Shown here: positions 1 to 5,872 of the stretch, one piece after another
How the letters are laid out: the number at the start of each line of letters is the position of its first letter
Position numbering within the stretch: the first letter of the stretch is position 1
Assembly (NCBI GenBank): GCA_031274075.1
Contig: JAISQQ010000212.1
Coordinates: 1-10,064 of the forward strand
Reading direction: 5' to 3'
Length of the DNA: 10,064 nucleotides
Origin: Accumulibacter sp.
GTDB taxonomy: Bacteria > Pseudomonadota > Gammaproteobacteria > Burkholderiales > Rhodocyclaceae
Program-made: the position numbers and the translations under genes
The notes under the pieces: model-generated
Told to the model about the DNA's origin: nothing
The model's input: the letters and a program-made list of their open reading frames with translations, nothing else
Databases searched by the model: none

Positions 1-28
1 CCTGACATCTGATCCCTGATCCCTGTCC
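1..28. repeat. Short tandem purine/pyrimidine repeat at the 3' end of ppiD
   Basis: The plus strand carries TGATCCC twice in tandem (10-16 and 17-23), followed by TGTCC. On the minus strand this reads GGACAGGGATCAGGGATCAG. The visible ppiD frame runs through it and encodes DRDQGSDVR, which does not look like a conserved PpiD end. The composition and the GGACAG start resemble the repeats at 3509-3594 and 4534-4618. The element is cut by the window edge, so its full length is unknown. Confidence 0.55.
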
Positions 29-1923
29 AGCAAAGACTGGTTGATGTCGATCTTGTAGCGGGAACGCAGGCTCGACAGGTAGGCGGCGATATCTTCCTGC
101 GCCACGATGCCCGTATATCCGTTCTTGAGCGCCTTGAGCTGGTTTTCGTCGATCTCCTCCGGCTGCGTGACCTCGGTGATCTTGAACAGCGCGTAGCCGT
201 CGTCGACGCCGACGCCGGCATACGCCGGCAGCTTCTGCGCGTCGACCTTGAAAATGGCTTGCAGGGCGGCCACCGGCAAGGGGGGCTGCGCGGCCTGCAG
301 GCGCGACACGGCGCGCGTTTCCGACCACGCGACCGGGTCTTCTCCGTTTTGCTCTTCTCCCTTGCGCAGTTCCGCCAGGCGCGCCTCGCCGGCGCTCGTG
401 GCCTGCTTCATCGCCTCCTCGTCCCGGAGCGTCTTCTCGATGTCGTCCCTGACCGTATCGAACGGACGCATCGTCGCCGCGGCATGCTCCACCACGCGCG
501 CCGCCAGCAGGGTACTCGGGGCCACTTCGAGCGCTTCGGTGTTGCGCTTGTTCCCGATCGCGTCCTCGGAGAAAAGCGCCGTCATCACCTTGTCGTTGTC
601 CAAGAGCCCCCAGGCCGCCCGCACCTGCGGATCGGCGTTCTTGGGCAGCCAGCCGGTCTGCTCGATCTTCAGCGCGAACCTGTCGGCGGCGGGCTGCAGG
701 CTGTCGGACTGTTCGTAAACCAGATTGCTGAACGCCTCCGCCATCTCGGCGAACTGGCGGCCGGCCTCCTGGCGTTTCAACTCGGCCTCGATCTCGCCGC
801 GCACGTCCTCCAGCGGCCGCTCCTTCGCCTCCCGGATGCCGGTGACCTCGATGATGTGGTAGCCGAAATCCGTTTCGACCAGCCCGGAGATTTCTCCCTC
901 TTTCTGGCTGAACACCGCGTCGTCGAACGGCTTGACCATCGCGCCGGAACTGAAGAAGCCCAGGTCGCCGCCCTTTTCCGCCGACCCCGGATCCTGCGAA
1001 TGCTGCTTGGCCAGGTCGGCGAAGCGGGACGGATCCTGCCGCAGCTCCTTCAACACCGCTTCGGCCTGGGCCTTGGCCTGTTCCTTGCCGCCGTCGCCGG
1101 GCATGATCAGGATGTGGCTGGCGCGCCGCTCCTCGGGCTGCCGGTAGATATCCGGGTGGCCTTCGTACCACGACTTGATCTCGGCGTCGCCCGGCGTCAC
1201 CTGCGCCATCAGCGCGTCGAGCGACAGCACGACGTACTCGGCCTTGACCTGCTCCGGCACCTCGAAGCGAGGCTTGTTCTCGTCGTAGAACTTTTGCAGG
1301 GCCTCCGGCTCGATTTTCAGTTTCTCCGCGAACGGAGCCGCGGCAATCGTAAACTCGCTGAACTTGCGCTCCTCGGCCTGGATGCGCAGTATCGCCTCGG
1401 CCTGCGTCGCGGACACGAAGGCCGAAGCGCCGACCGTGCCGATCAGTTGCTGCAGGGTCATATCCTGGCGCAGGCGCGCCTCGAACTGTTCCGGAGACAT
1501 GCCCTGCGCGCGCAGCACGGCCTCGTAGCGCGACTGCGAGAACGCGCCATTCTCCTGCCACGCCGGTATGCCGGCGATGAAAGCCTGCAGCGCCTGCGTG
1601 CTGACCGCCAGGCGCTTGTTCGCCGCTTCCAGCAGCAGCAGGCGCTGGTCGATCAGGCCGTTGAGAATGCCCAGCCGGACTTGCGGCGAATTCATCATTT
1701 CCAGATTGAACGCTTCCCCCGTCGACTGGCGCAATTGATCCTGGCGCTCGCGCAAGGCCTGCTCGAACTGGAGATAACTGATCTTGCTGTCCCCCACACT
1801 GGCCAGATCGCTGCCCGCCCCCCGATTCTGCATATAGTCGACGCCCAAGAAAGCGAAAGGCAGGGCGATCACGGCGAGGAAAATCTGGACGATTCGCTTG
1901 TTGTTGCGCACGGCGTCAAACAT
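1..1923 (-). CDS. ppiD: Peptidyl-prolyl cis-trans isomerase / periplasmic chaperone PpiD (3' end cut by window)
   Basis: PpiD is an inner-membrane-anchored periplasmic chaperone that helps newly exported outer-membrane and periplasmic proteins fold near the Sec translocon. The protein begins MFDAVRNNKRIVQIF, typical of the family. A single hydrophobic anchor follows at about residues 11-28 (IVQIFLAVIALPFAFLGV). A SurA_N-like chaperone region lies at about 35-190. A parvulin domain at about 264-362 is recognised by RRASHILI, the glycine-rich GGDLGFF stretch and FGYHIIEV. At least 641 codons are present with no stop before the window edge, and the family is usually 620-640 residues, so the stop should lie just outside. 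The start ATG at 1923 is chosen by family similarity. An in-frame ATG three codons upstream (1932) is possible, and neither has a strong ribosome-binding site. The last eleven visible codons run into a short tandem repeat, so the true C-terminus has been altered by it. Identification is secure; the tail is uncertain. Confidence 0.95.
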   Translation of the reverse strand, partial: MFDAVRNNKRIVQIFLAVIALPFAFLGVDYMQNRGAGSDLASVGDSKISYLQFEQALRERQDQLRQSTGEAFNLEMMNSPQVRLGILNGLIDQRLLLLEAANKRLAVSTQALQAFIAGIPAWQENGAFSQSRYEAVLRAQGMSPEQFEARLRQDMTLQQLIGTVGASAFVSATQAEAILRIQAEERKFSEFTIAAAPFAEKLKIEPEALQKFYDENKPRFEVPEQVKAEYVVLSLDALMAQVTPGDAEIKSWYEGHPDIYRQPEERRASHILIMPGDGGKEQAKAQAEAVLKELRQDPSRFADLAKQHSQDPGSAEKGGDLGFFSSGAMVKPFDDAVFSQKEGEISGLVETDFGYHIIEVTGIREAKERPLEDVRGEIEAELKRQEAGRQFAEMAEAFSNLVYEQSDSLQPAADRFALKIEQTGWLPKNADPQVRAAWGLLDNDKVMTALFSEDAIGNKRNTEALEVAPSTLLAARVVEHAAATMRPFDTVRDDIEKTLRDEEAMKQATSAGEARLAELRKGEEQNGEDPVAWSETRAVSRLQAAQPPLPVAALQAIFKVDAQKLPAYAGVGVDDGYALFKITEVTQPEEIDENQLKALKNGYTGIVAQEDIAAYLSSLRSRYKIDINQSLLDRDQGSDVR

Positions 1924-1963
1924 GATGGTCATCCGCGGGTTCGTTAGAGATCGAAGCAATGGG

Positions 1964-1986
1964 AAAAAAAGCGAACTCGCGTTCGC
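1964..1986 (-). terminator. Intrinsic (Rho-independent) terminator upstream of ppiD
   Basis: On the minus strand a 6-bp stem GCGAAC/GTTCGC (1986-1981 with 1976-1971) closes a GCGA loop and is followed at once by seven T residues (1970-1964). This is the classic layout of an intrinsic terminator for leftward transcription, ending only about 40 bases before the ppiD start. No leftward gene lies to its right in this window. It is therefore either a leftover from a displaced neighbour or part of the ppiD leader. The structure is clear; its present role is inferred. Confidence 0.75.
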
Positions 1987-1996
1987 CTTTCGGTAA

Positions 1997-2038
1997 GCGG
2001 CGGAGACGGAATCCGTTTTGAAGGCCGTCTACCGCCGC
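1997..2038. repeat. Long imperfect hairpin between ppiD and the integrase remnant
   Basis: GCGGCGGAGACGG (1997-2009) pairs with CCGTCTACCGCCGC (2025-2038). This gives 13 base pairs with one bulged base (A2031) and a 15-base loop. No T-run follows on either strand, so it is not a standard terminator by itself. On the minus strand it lies just before the terminator at 1964-1986. It does not fit a tRNA shape. Confidence 0.65.
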
Positions 2039-2114
2039 CCAGGATAGTACAAAAAATCCATATAAAACAATAGAATATAGATACACGCCGTGCGCAGCCG
2101 CCTGGTCACGCCGA

Positions 2115-2143
2115 TTCAAACCCGCGCTTTTTTGCGGTATAAG
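2115..2143 (+). promoter_or_regulatory. Candidate sigma-70 promoter for the integrase remnant and gluQ
   Basis: TTCAAA (2115-2120, 4 of 6 matches to the -35 consensus) is separated by 17 bases from TATAAG (2138-2143, 5 of 6 matches to the -10 consensus). Transcription would start near 2150, about 40 bases before the ATG at 2189. That ATG has AAAGGA six bases upstream. The gap from the ppiD start (1924-2188) otherwise holds the terminator, the long hairpin and an AT-rich stretch (2041-2082). Confidence 0.45.
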
Positions 2144-2188
2144 ACGCCGCTGGATCATGCGATACAAGATGACGGCAAAGGAACGGCC

Positions 2189-2596
2189 ATGCCCAGGAAA
2201 ACCAGGGAACTCTCGCGCCCCCGACTCGAAAAAGCGGTTCGTGAAACGAGAGCCAAGCCGGAAGGCTACAAGATTGCGAAAGGCGGCCAGATTGCCGCCG
2301 CCGGCGTCGACGGCCTTTACCTGCGCGTGGCTCCGGGCGGTTCGCTGAACTGGATTCTCTTCTATCCCAAAGGCACACGCAGCAATGGCAAAGGAGAGAT
2401 TGTCAGGCATCGAGTCCATTCCCCGCTCTATGGTGTCCGCGGCAATTATCCCACAATTGGCTTGAAACGAGCCTGCGAACGGGTCGGGAGAATCCGTTCC
2501 GGCCCCGGCCTGTCGCCAGGCATCGCTCCCGCCCGCGAAACGAGAGCGGCAAGATCCCGGCGTAACTTGCAACGACTCTTCCCGCCCGATGCCTGA
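2189..2596 (+). pseudogene. Truncated phage/island-type integrase: arm-type DNA-binding domain only
   Basis: This 135-residue protein resembles the N-terminal arm-binding domain (DUF4102 type) of P4-like tyrosine integrases. The matching stretch includes DGLYLRVAPGGSLNWILFY, then YPTIGLKRACERVGRIRS and SPGIAPARE, which corresponds to the family pattern of a glycine-rich strand pair, a YP-x-hydrophobic-L turn and a helix ending in G-x-x-P. Full-length integrases are about 400 residues. Here the core-binding domain and the catalytic domain (R-H-R-Y) are entirely missing, so it cannot recombine DNA. The start at 2189 is chosen because AAAGGA lies at good spacing and a promoter-like pair lies upstream. 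The stop codon overlaps the gluQ start within ATGCCTGA (2589-2596). It is probably the stump of a lost mobile element. A retained small DNA-binding protein is an alternative, since the frame is intact and has good expression signals. Confidence 0.6.
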
Positions 2597-3533
2597 CGAA
2601 ACCCGCAAAGAACTTCCAGGCGGCTATCGCGGGCGTTTCGCGCCGTCGCCGACCGGGCCGCTGCATTTCGGTTCGCTGGTGGCCGCCGTCGGCAGCTATC
2701 TCGACGCCAGGGCCGCGGGCGGCGAGTGGCTGCTGCGCATCGAGGACATCGACGCGCCGAGGACGACGCCCGGCGCGGGCGACGGCATCCTGCGGACGCT
2801 GGAGGGCTTCGGTTTCGAGTGGGACGGCGAGGTCGTTTTCCAGAGCCGGCGTCTCGACCTGTATCACGCGGCGCTGGTGAGCCTGCAGCTTGCCGGGCTG
2901 GTGTATCCGTGCGCCTGCTCGCGCAGCGAGGTCGCGGCGCAGGCCACGCGCCGCTCGGTCGACGGCGGCCTGCTCTATCCGGGCACCTGCCGCGCCGGCT
3001 TGCGCGCCGGCGCGGCGGCGCGCGCGTGGCGGCTGCGCGTTCCCGACCGGGAATTCGTCTTCCAGGACCGCGTCCAGGGTGAAGCGCGCCAGAACCTGGA
3101 GCGCGAGGTCGGCGACTTCGTCCTGCTACGCGCCGACGGCCAGTACGCGTATCAGTTGGCGGTGGTCGCGGACGACGCGGCGCAGGGCGTCAATGCGGTC
3201 GTGCGCGGCGTCGACCTGCTCGATTCGACGGCGCGCCAGATTTGGCTGCAGCAATGCCTCGGCCTGCCCGCGCCCAGCCATGCGCATTTGCCGGTGGCCG
3301 TCAATCCGGCGGGGGAAAAGCTGTCCAAGCAGACGCGTGCGCCGGCCATCGACCCGGCGCAAGGCGTCGGCCTGCTGGCGCGCGCGCTACGCTTCCTCGG
3401 CCAGCCGGTTCCCGCCGAAGCGGAGGGGATGGCGCTGGCCGATTTCTGGCGCTGGGCCATCGGTACGTGGAAGCTGTCGCGCGTGCCCGCGGTACGCGCC
3501 ATCCTCGCGATTCCAGAGGACAGAAGACAGTAA
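2589..3533 (+). CDS. gluQ: Glutamyl-Q tRNA(Asp) synthetase
   Basis: GluQ is a shortened relative of glutamyl-tRNA synthetase. It activates glutamate and attaches it to the queuosine base at the wobble position of tRNA-Asp. The 314-residue protein has the class I ATP-binding signature as PLHFG (residues 24-28) in RFAPSPTGPLHFGSL, and RIEDIDAPR at 50-58. Zinc-binding residues are visible as C108-x-C110, Y130 and C134, and the second signature is KLSKQ (244-248). It lacks the anticodon-binding domain of a full GluRS, and its length is normal for the family (about 300). The ATG at 2589 has no evident Shine-Dalgarno sequence but overlaps the stop of the upstream frame by 8 bases, so translational coupling is likely. 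The last residues, PEDRRQ, and the stop codon are encoded by a palindromic repeat, which has replaced or extended the original C-terminus. Its convergent neighbour is the GntR regulator. Confidence 0.95.
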   Translation: MPDETRKELPGGYRGRFAPSPTGPLHFGSLVAAVGSYLDARAAGGEWLLRIEDIDAPRTTPGAGDGILRTLEGFGFEWDGEVVFQSRRLDLYHAALVSLQLAGLVYPCACSRSEVAAQATRRSVDGGLLYPGTCRAGLRAGAAARAWRLRVPDREFVFQDRVQGEARQNLEREVGDFVLLRADGQYAYQLAVVADDAAQGVNAVVRGVDLLDSTARQIWLQQCLGLPAPSHAHLPVAVNPAGEKLSKQTRAPAIDPAQGVGLLARALRFLGQPVPAEAEGMALADFWRWAIGTWKLSRVPAVRAILAIPEDRRQ

Positions 3534-3594
3534 TATTTGCGGGCGCGAAGCGCCCGGTAACTGGACTGTCCTCTGTCTTCTGTCCTCTGGAATC
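3509..3594. repeat. Palindromic repeat, copy A, between gluQ and the GntR gene
   Basis: Outer arms of 22 bases match perfectly as an inverted repeat: GATTCCAGAGGACAGAAGAC... at 3509-3530 against 3573-3594. Between them is a second hairpin, GGGCGC-GAA-GCGCCC (3541-3555). The element contains the gluQ stop codon (3531-3533) and ends 17 bases before the gntR stop. An extra GTCCTCTGGAA copy follows at 3596-3606. The core is nearly identical to copy B at 4534-4618, read in the opposite direction. Lying between convergent genes, its RNA hairpin could end transcription from both sides, but no T-run is present. Confidence 0.85.
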
Positions 3595-3611
3595 CGTCCT
3601 CTGGAAAGCAC

Positions 3612-4454
3612 TCAGCGTATTCCCGGCCTGGCCGTGAGTTTCGCGATCTCGGCCAGGGCGTTTTCCATGAGCGACTGGGCGTTTTCCAGAGCCTTGCGGA
3701 TCTCGGGCGTATCGCCGTTGCCGGACATGACAGGGTTGTTCTGGGGATTTTCCGAAATGTCGAAGGCGATCCTGTCGCTGCGGTGCCAGGTAGAAAACAC
3801 CTCGACGACGCGGCCATGCTGTTCCGTGCTTTGGCCTTCCAGGAGAAGCAAGGGATATCCGGCGGGGACGTCGAGCAGGCCGTCGATGGGCGCGCGCGCG
3901 GCGGTGGCCCTGACCTGGCGATTGCCGGTGGATACCACCCAACCGGCTTTCAGGTACAACTGCTCGTGGAGCGACGCGTTCTCGAGAATATCGGGGGTGA
4001 TCAGCGCAGACAGCTCGCAGGGCAGCCAGGTGCGGATGAAGGCCGTCGGCTGGTCGTCGACGAAGCGCAAGCGTTCGAGACGCAGGGCCTGCGGTCCGGC
4101 GAGTCCGCGGATGGAGGTCGGGACATCCTCGATCTCGTAACTCAGCACCCGGGTGGAGACGCGCGAGCCGAGCTTGGCCATCTGTGTGGATAAGCCCGCG
4201 CTCCACAGCGGATTGCGCTGCAATTCCGGGCCTACCGAGACCACGGTTCCGCGTCCGTGGGCTTTTTTCACGACGCCGTCGCGCACCAGCGTGTCCAGCG
4301 CCTGCCTTATGACCGAGCGCGAAACCTTGAAACTCCCGCAGAGATCCGCCTCGCTCGGAAGGAGGTCTCCCGGCAAGAGTTCTCGCTCGTCGATCTGGCG
4401 GCGCAGCGCGTTCGATATCTGAACGTGCCGCGGGATACGGACGGGACGGTTCAC
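3612..4454 (-). CDS. GntR-family transcriptional regulator (HutC/UTRA type)
   Basis: This 280-residue regulator most likely controls the sugar-acid genes to its right. The N-terminal winged helix-turn-helix (about 8-74) shows the GntR pattern LPSEADLCGSFKVSRSVIRQ followed by GRGTVV. A UTRA ligand-binding domain (about 95-235) contains LRLERLRFVDDQPTAF and the closing segment VEVFSTWHRSDRIAFDI. A helical tail of about 40 residues follows. The start is a GTG at 4454 with GAGGGAGA a few bases upstream; no better ATG exists. The gene is on the same strand as pdxA2, 169 bases after its stop, and that gap contains repeat copy B, so it may have its own weak promoter. UTRA domains bind small effectors, here perhaps the imported acid or its phosphate. 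The effector is not visible from sequence. A perfect palindrome at 8206-8224 is its probable operator. Confidence 0.9.
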   Translation of the reverse strand: MNRPVRIPRHVQISNALRRQIDERELLPGDLLPSEADLCGSFKVSRSVIRQALDTLVRDGVVKKAHGRGTVVSVGPELQRNPLWSAGLSTQMAKLGSRVSTRVLSYEIEDVPTSIRGLAGPQALRLERLRFVDDQPTAFIRTWLPCELSALITPDILENASLHEQLYLKAGWVVSTGNRQVRATAARAPIDGLLDVPAGYPLLLLEGQSTEQHGRVVEVFSTWHRSDRIAFDISENPQNNPVMSGNGDTPEIRKALENAQSLMENALAEIAKLTARPGIR

Positions 4455-4533
4455 TGAATCTCCCTCGATCGAAATGAAAGGAACGAAGGAAATTTAACCC
4501 AGAAAAGCCCGGATAAGTGAAGTTTGGGTAAAG

Positions 4534-4618
4534 TCAGAGGACAGAAGACAGAGGACAGAGGACAGTCCAGTCACCGGGCGCTTCGCGCCCGCAAATATTA
4601 CTGTCTTCTGTCCCCTGA
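4534..4618. repeat. Palindromic repeat, copy B, between pdxA2 and the GntR gene
   Basis: TCAGAGGACAGAAGACAG (4534-4551) forms an inverted repeat with 4601-4618, with one mismatch in 18. The inner hairpin is GGGCGC-TTC-GCGCCC (4576-4590). Read on the minus strand, the core from GGACAGAAGACAG through the hairpin to CTGGACTGTCCTCTGTC is the same as copy A apart from one substitution (GGTGACTGG against GGTAACTGG). Copy B has an extra GAGGACA unit within one arm. It ends 5 bases before the pdxA2 stop codon. With copy A it brackets the regulator gene in inverted orientation. Confidence 0.85.
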
Positions 4619-4623
4619 ACGCT

Positions 4624-5658
4624 CTACGGCGTCATTCCGGCGCGCGCGGTTTCCCACACCGTGCTCCAGCCTTTCGAGAGCATGGCGGCTCTTTGCGTGG
4701 CGAGCACCAGGCTGGCTTCGCGCGCGATGCCTCGTCCGGCGATGTCGAAGGCGGTGCCGTGATCCACGGAGACGCGCACGATCGGCAGTCCGACGGTGAT
4801 GTTGACGCCGTCGTCGCCATAGACGGCCTTGAACGGCGCGTGTCCCTGGTCGTGATAGCAAACGATGATCATGTTCCATTTTCCGCGCACGGCCGCCGGG
4901 ATGACGGCGTCGCCGGGCAATGGGCCGTGCGCGTCGATACCGCGTTTTCGCGCGGCCTCGACGGCGGGAGCGAGCACGTCCGCTTCTTCGTCGCCGAACA
5001 GGCGATTCTCGCCGGCGTGCGGATTGAGGCCCGCCAGCGCGATCGGTTCATCGGGCCGGCCCAGCGCGCGGCAGAAGGCGGAGGCGAGATCGATGACCGA
5101 CGCGGCGCGCTCCGGCGTGATCAGCTCGATCGCCTGGCGCATCGACACATGCGTCGTCAAATGGAAAACATAGAGATTGCCGGCCGAGAGCACCAATGAA
5201 TAATCCTTGACGCCGAAGCGTTCGGCCAGCAGTTCCGTATGGCCGGGATAGTAATGTCCGGCGAGATGGAGCGCCGCCTTGTTCAGCGGCGGCGTCACGA
5301 TGCCGTCGATCTTGCCGGCCTTGGCCAGCTCGCAGGCGGCGACGACGAAACGATACGCGCCGTCGCCCGCGTCGACGTGGATCGAGCCGGGAGCGACGTG
5401 GCCCAGCGGCGGGCCGGTCTGGATGAGATCGATGACGCCTGGCTCGTTCGCCGCCTCGGAGGGATCCTCGATCGTGCGCACGGCGTCTGGATCGAGACCG
5501 CCGATGGCCGCGCCGTTGCGCAGCGCGCGCTCGTCGCCAATGACCACCGGGACGCAGATTTTCCGCAGCTCCGGATGCTTGAGCAGCGTTTTGGCGACGA
5601 TTTCGGGACCGATCCCGGCGGCGTCGCCCAGGGTGACGCCCAATATGGGGAGTGACAT
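4624..5658 (-). CDS. pdxA2: PdxA2-type dehydrogenase (4-phospho-D-threonate / 4-phospho-D-erythronate 3-dehydrogenase family)
   Basis: PdxA-family enzymes are metal- and NAD-dependent and oxidise a phosphorylated hydroxy-acid at C3, after which it decarboxylates. This 344-residue protein opens with GVTLGDAAGIGPE. It has the substrate-phosphate motif GHTE (139-142) and the three metal-binding histidines in TTHVS (H170), GLNPHAGE (H214) and CYHDQGH (H269). TPPLNKAAL (122-130) resembles the PdxA2 branch more than vitamin B6 PdxA. The neighbouring DUF1537 kinase and sugar-acid permease support PdxA2: the likely reaction turns a 4-phosphorylated tetronate into dihydroxyacetone phosphate and CO2. 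A B6 role (4-phosphohydroxythreonine) is possible but less likely. The ATG at 5658 fits the family start but lacks a ribosome-binding site. A TTG at 5727 preceded by AAAAGGAG would add 23 residues that look non-conserved. The stop sits 5 bases from repeat copy B. Confidence 0.87.
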   Translation of the reverse strand: MSLPILGVTLGDAAGIGPEIVAKTLLKHPELRKICVPVVIGDERALRNGAAIGGLDPDAVRTIEDPSEAANEPGVIDLIQTGPPLGHVAPGSIHVDAGDGAYRFVVAACELAKAGKIDGIVTPPLNKAALHLAGHYYPGHTELLAERFGVKDYSLVLSAGNLYVFHLTTHVSMRQAIELITPERAASVIDLASAFCRALGRPDEPIALAGLNPHAGENRLFGDEEADVLAPAVEAARKRGIDAHGPLPGDAVIPAAVRGKWNMIIVCYHDQGHAPFKAVYGDDGVNITVGLPIVRVSVDHGTAFDIAGRGIAREASLVLATQRAAMLSKGWSTVWETARAGMTP

Positions 5659-5872
5659 GATGATTTGTAGAGAACTTCCCGCTTGGGCGGAGGAGTGAAA
5701 ATCCGGCGATCGGGCGTAAAGAGGCAAGCGCTCCTTTTCCTGTCGCCGAGCCGGGCAAGCCGGCGCTTATCTTCCGCCCAAGCTTTCAGCTACTCCATTT
5801 ACTCCATTCCTTGATGGTTCATCGATCGGGGAGATATTCGCCTCCCCGCCGGCTACTCTCTTGCTACTCTTT
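5659..5872. other. 214-base gap inside the catabolic operon with short repeats and a hairpin
   Basis: No gene is seen between the kinase stop and the pdxA2 start. On the minus strand the gap opens just after the kinase stop with GAGTAG motifs. These appear as AGAGTAGCAAGAGAGTAGC and then ATGGAGTAAATGGAGTAGC, two different short tandem units. Between them lies a 7-bp hairpin, CGGGGAG/CTCCCCG (5827-5833 with 5842-5848), without a T-run. A further small stem, GCCGG-GCAAG-CCGGC, lies near 5749-5763. Such a gap is long for an operon whose first two genes are separated by only 11 bases. Confidence 0.6.

Noticed and set aside
259..1947. A 562-codon open frame on the plus strand
   Set aside because: It lies antisense to ppiD, whose protein has clear family motifs. 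Long antisense frames are expected in GC-rich coding DNA, and its translation shows no recognisable domain.
2105..2130. T-loop-like GATTCAAACC near the integrase remnant, as a possible tRNA attachment site
   Set aside because: The flanking bases do not form a T-stem or acceptor stem, and no other tRNA arm is present.
1916..2867. Long minus-strand frames opposite the integrase remnant and the gluQ start
   Set aside because: No domain, no ribosome-binding site and poor composition. The plus-strand frames explain the region better.
2890..4140. A 416-codon plus-strand frame spanning gluQ and part of gntR
   Set aside because: It is an arginine-rich shadow frame crossing a palindromic repeat and two well-identified genes.
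4534..4567. Repeated GAGGACAG units resembling a small CRISPR array
   Set aside because: Units are 7-14 bases with no spacers, and they form an arm of a palindrome shared with 3509-3594.
4624..5658. Vitamin B6 biosynthetic PdxA
   Set aside because: The fold is the same, but the TPPLNK segment and the kinase, permease and GntR neighbours fit PdxA2. No surA or ksgA partner is seen. The B6 role is not excluded.
5827..5848. GGGGAG hairpin after the kinase gene as an intrinsic terminator
   Set aside because: A 7-bp stem is present but no T-run follows on the minus strand.
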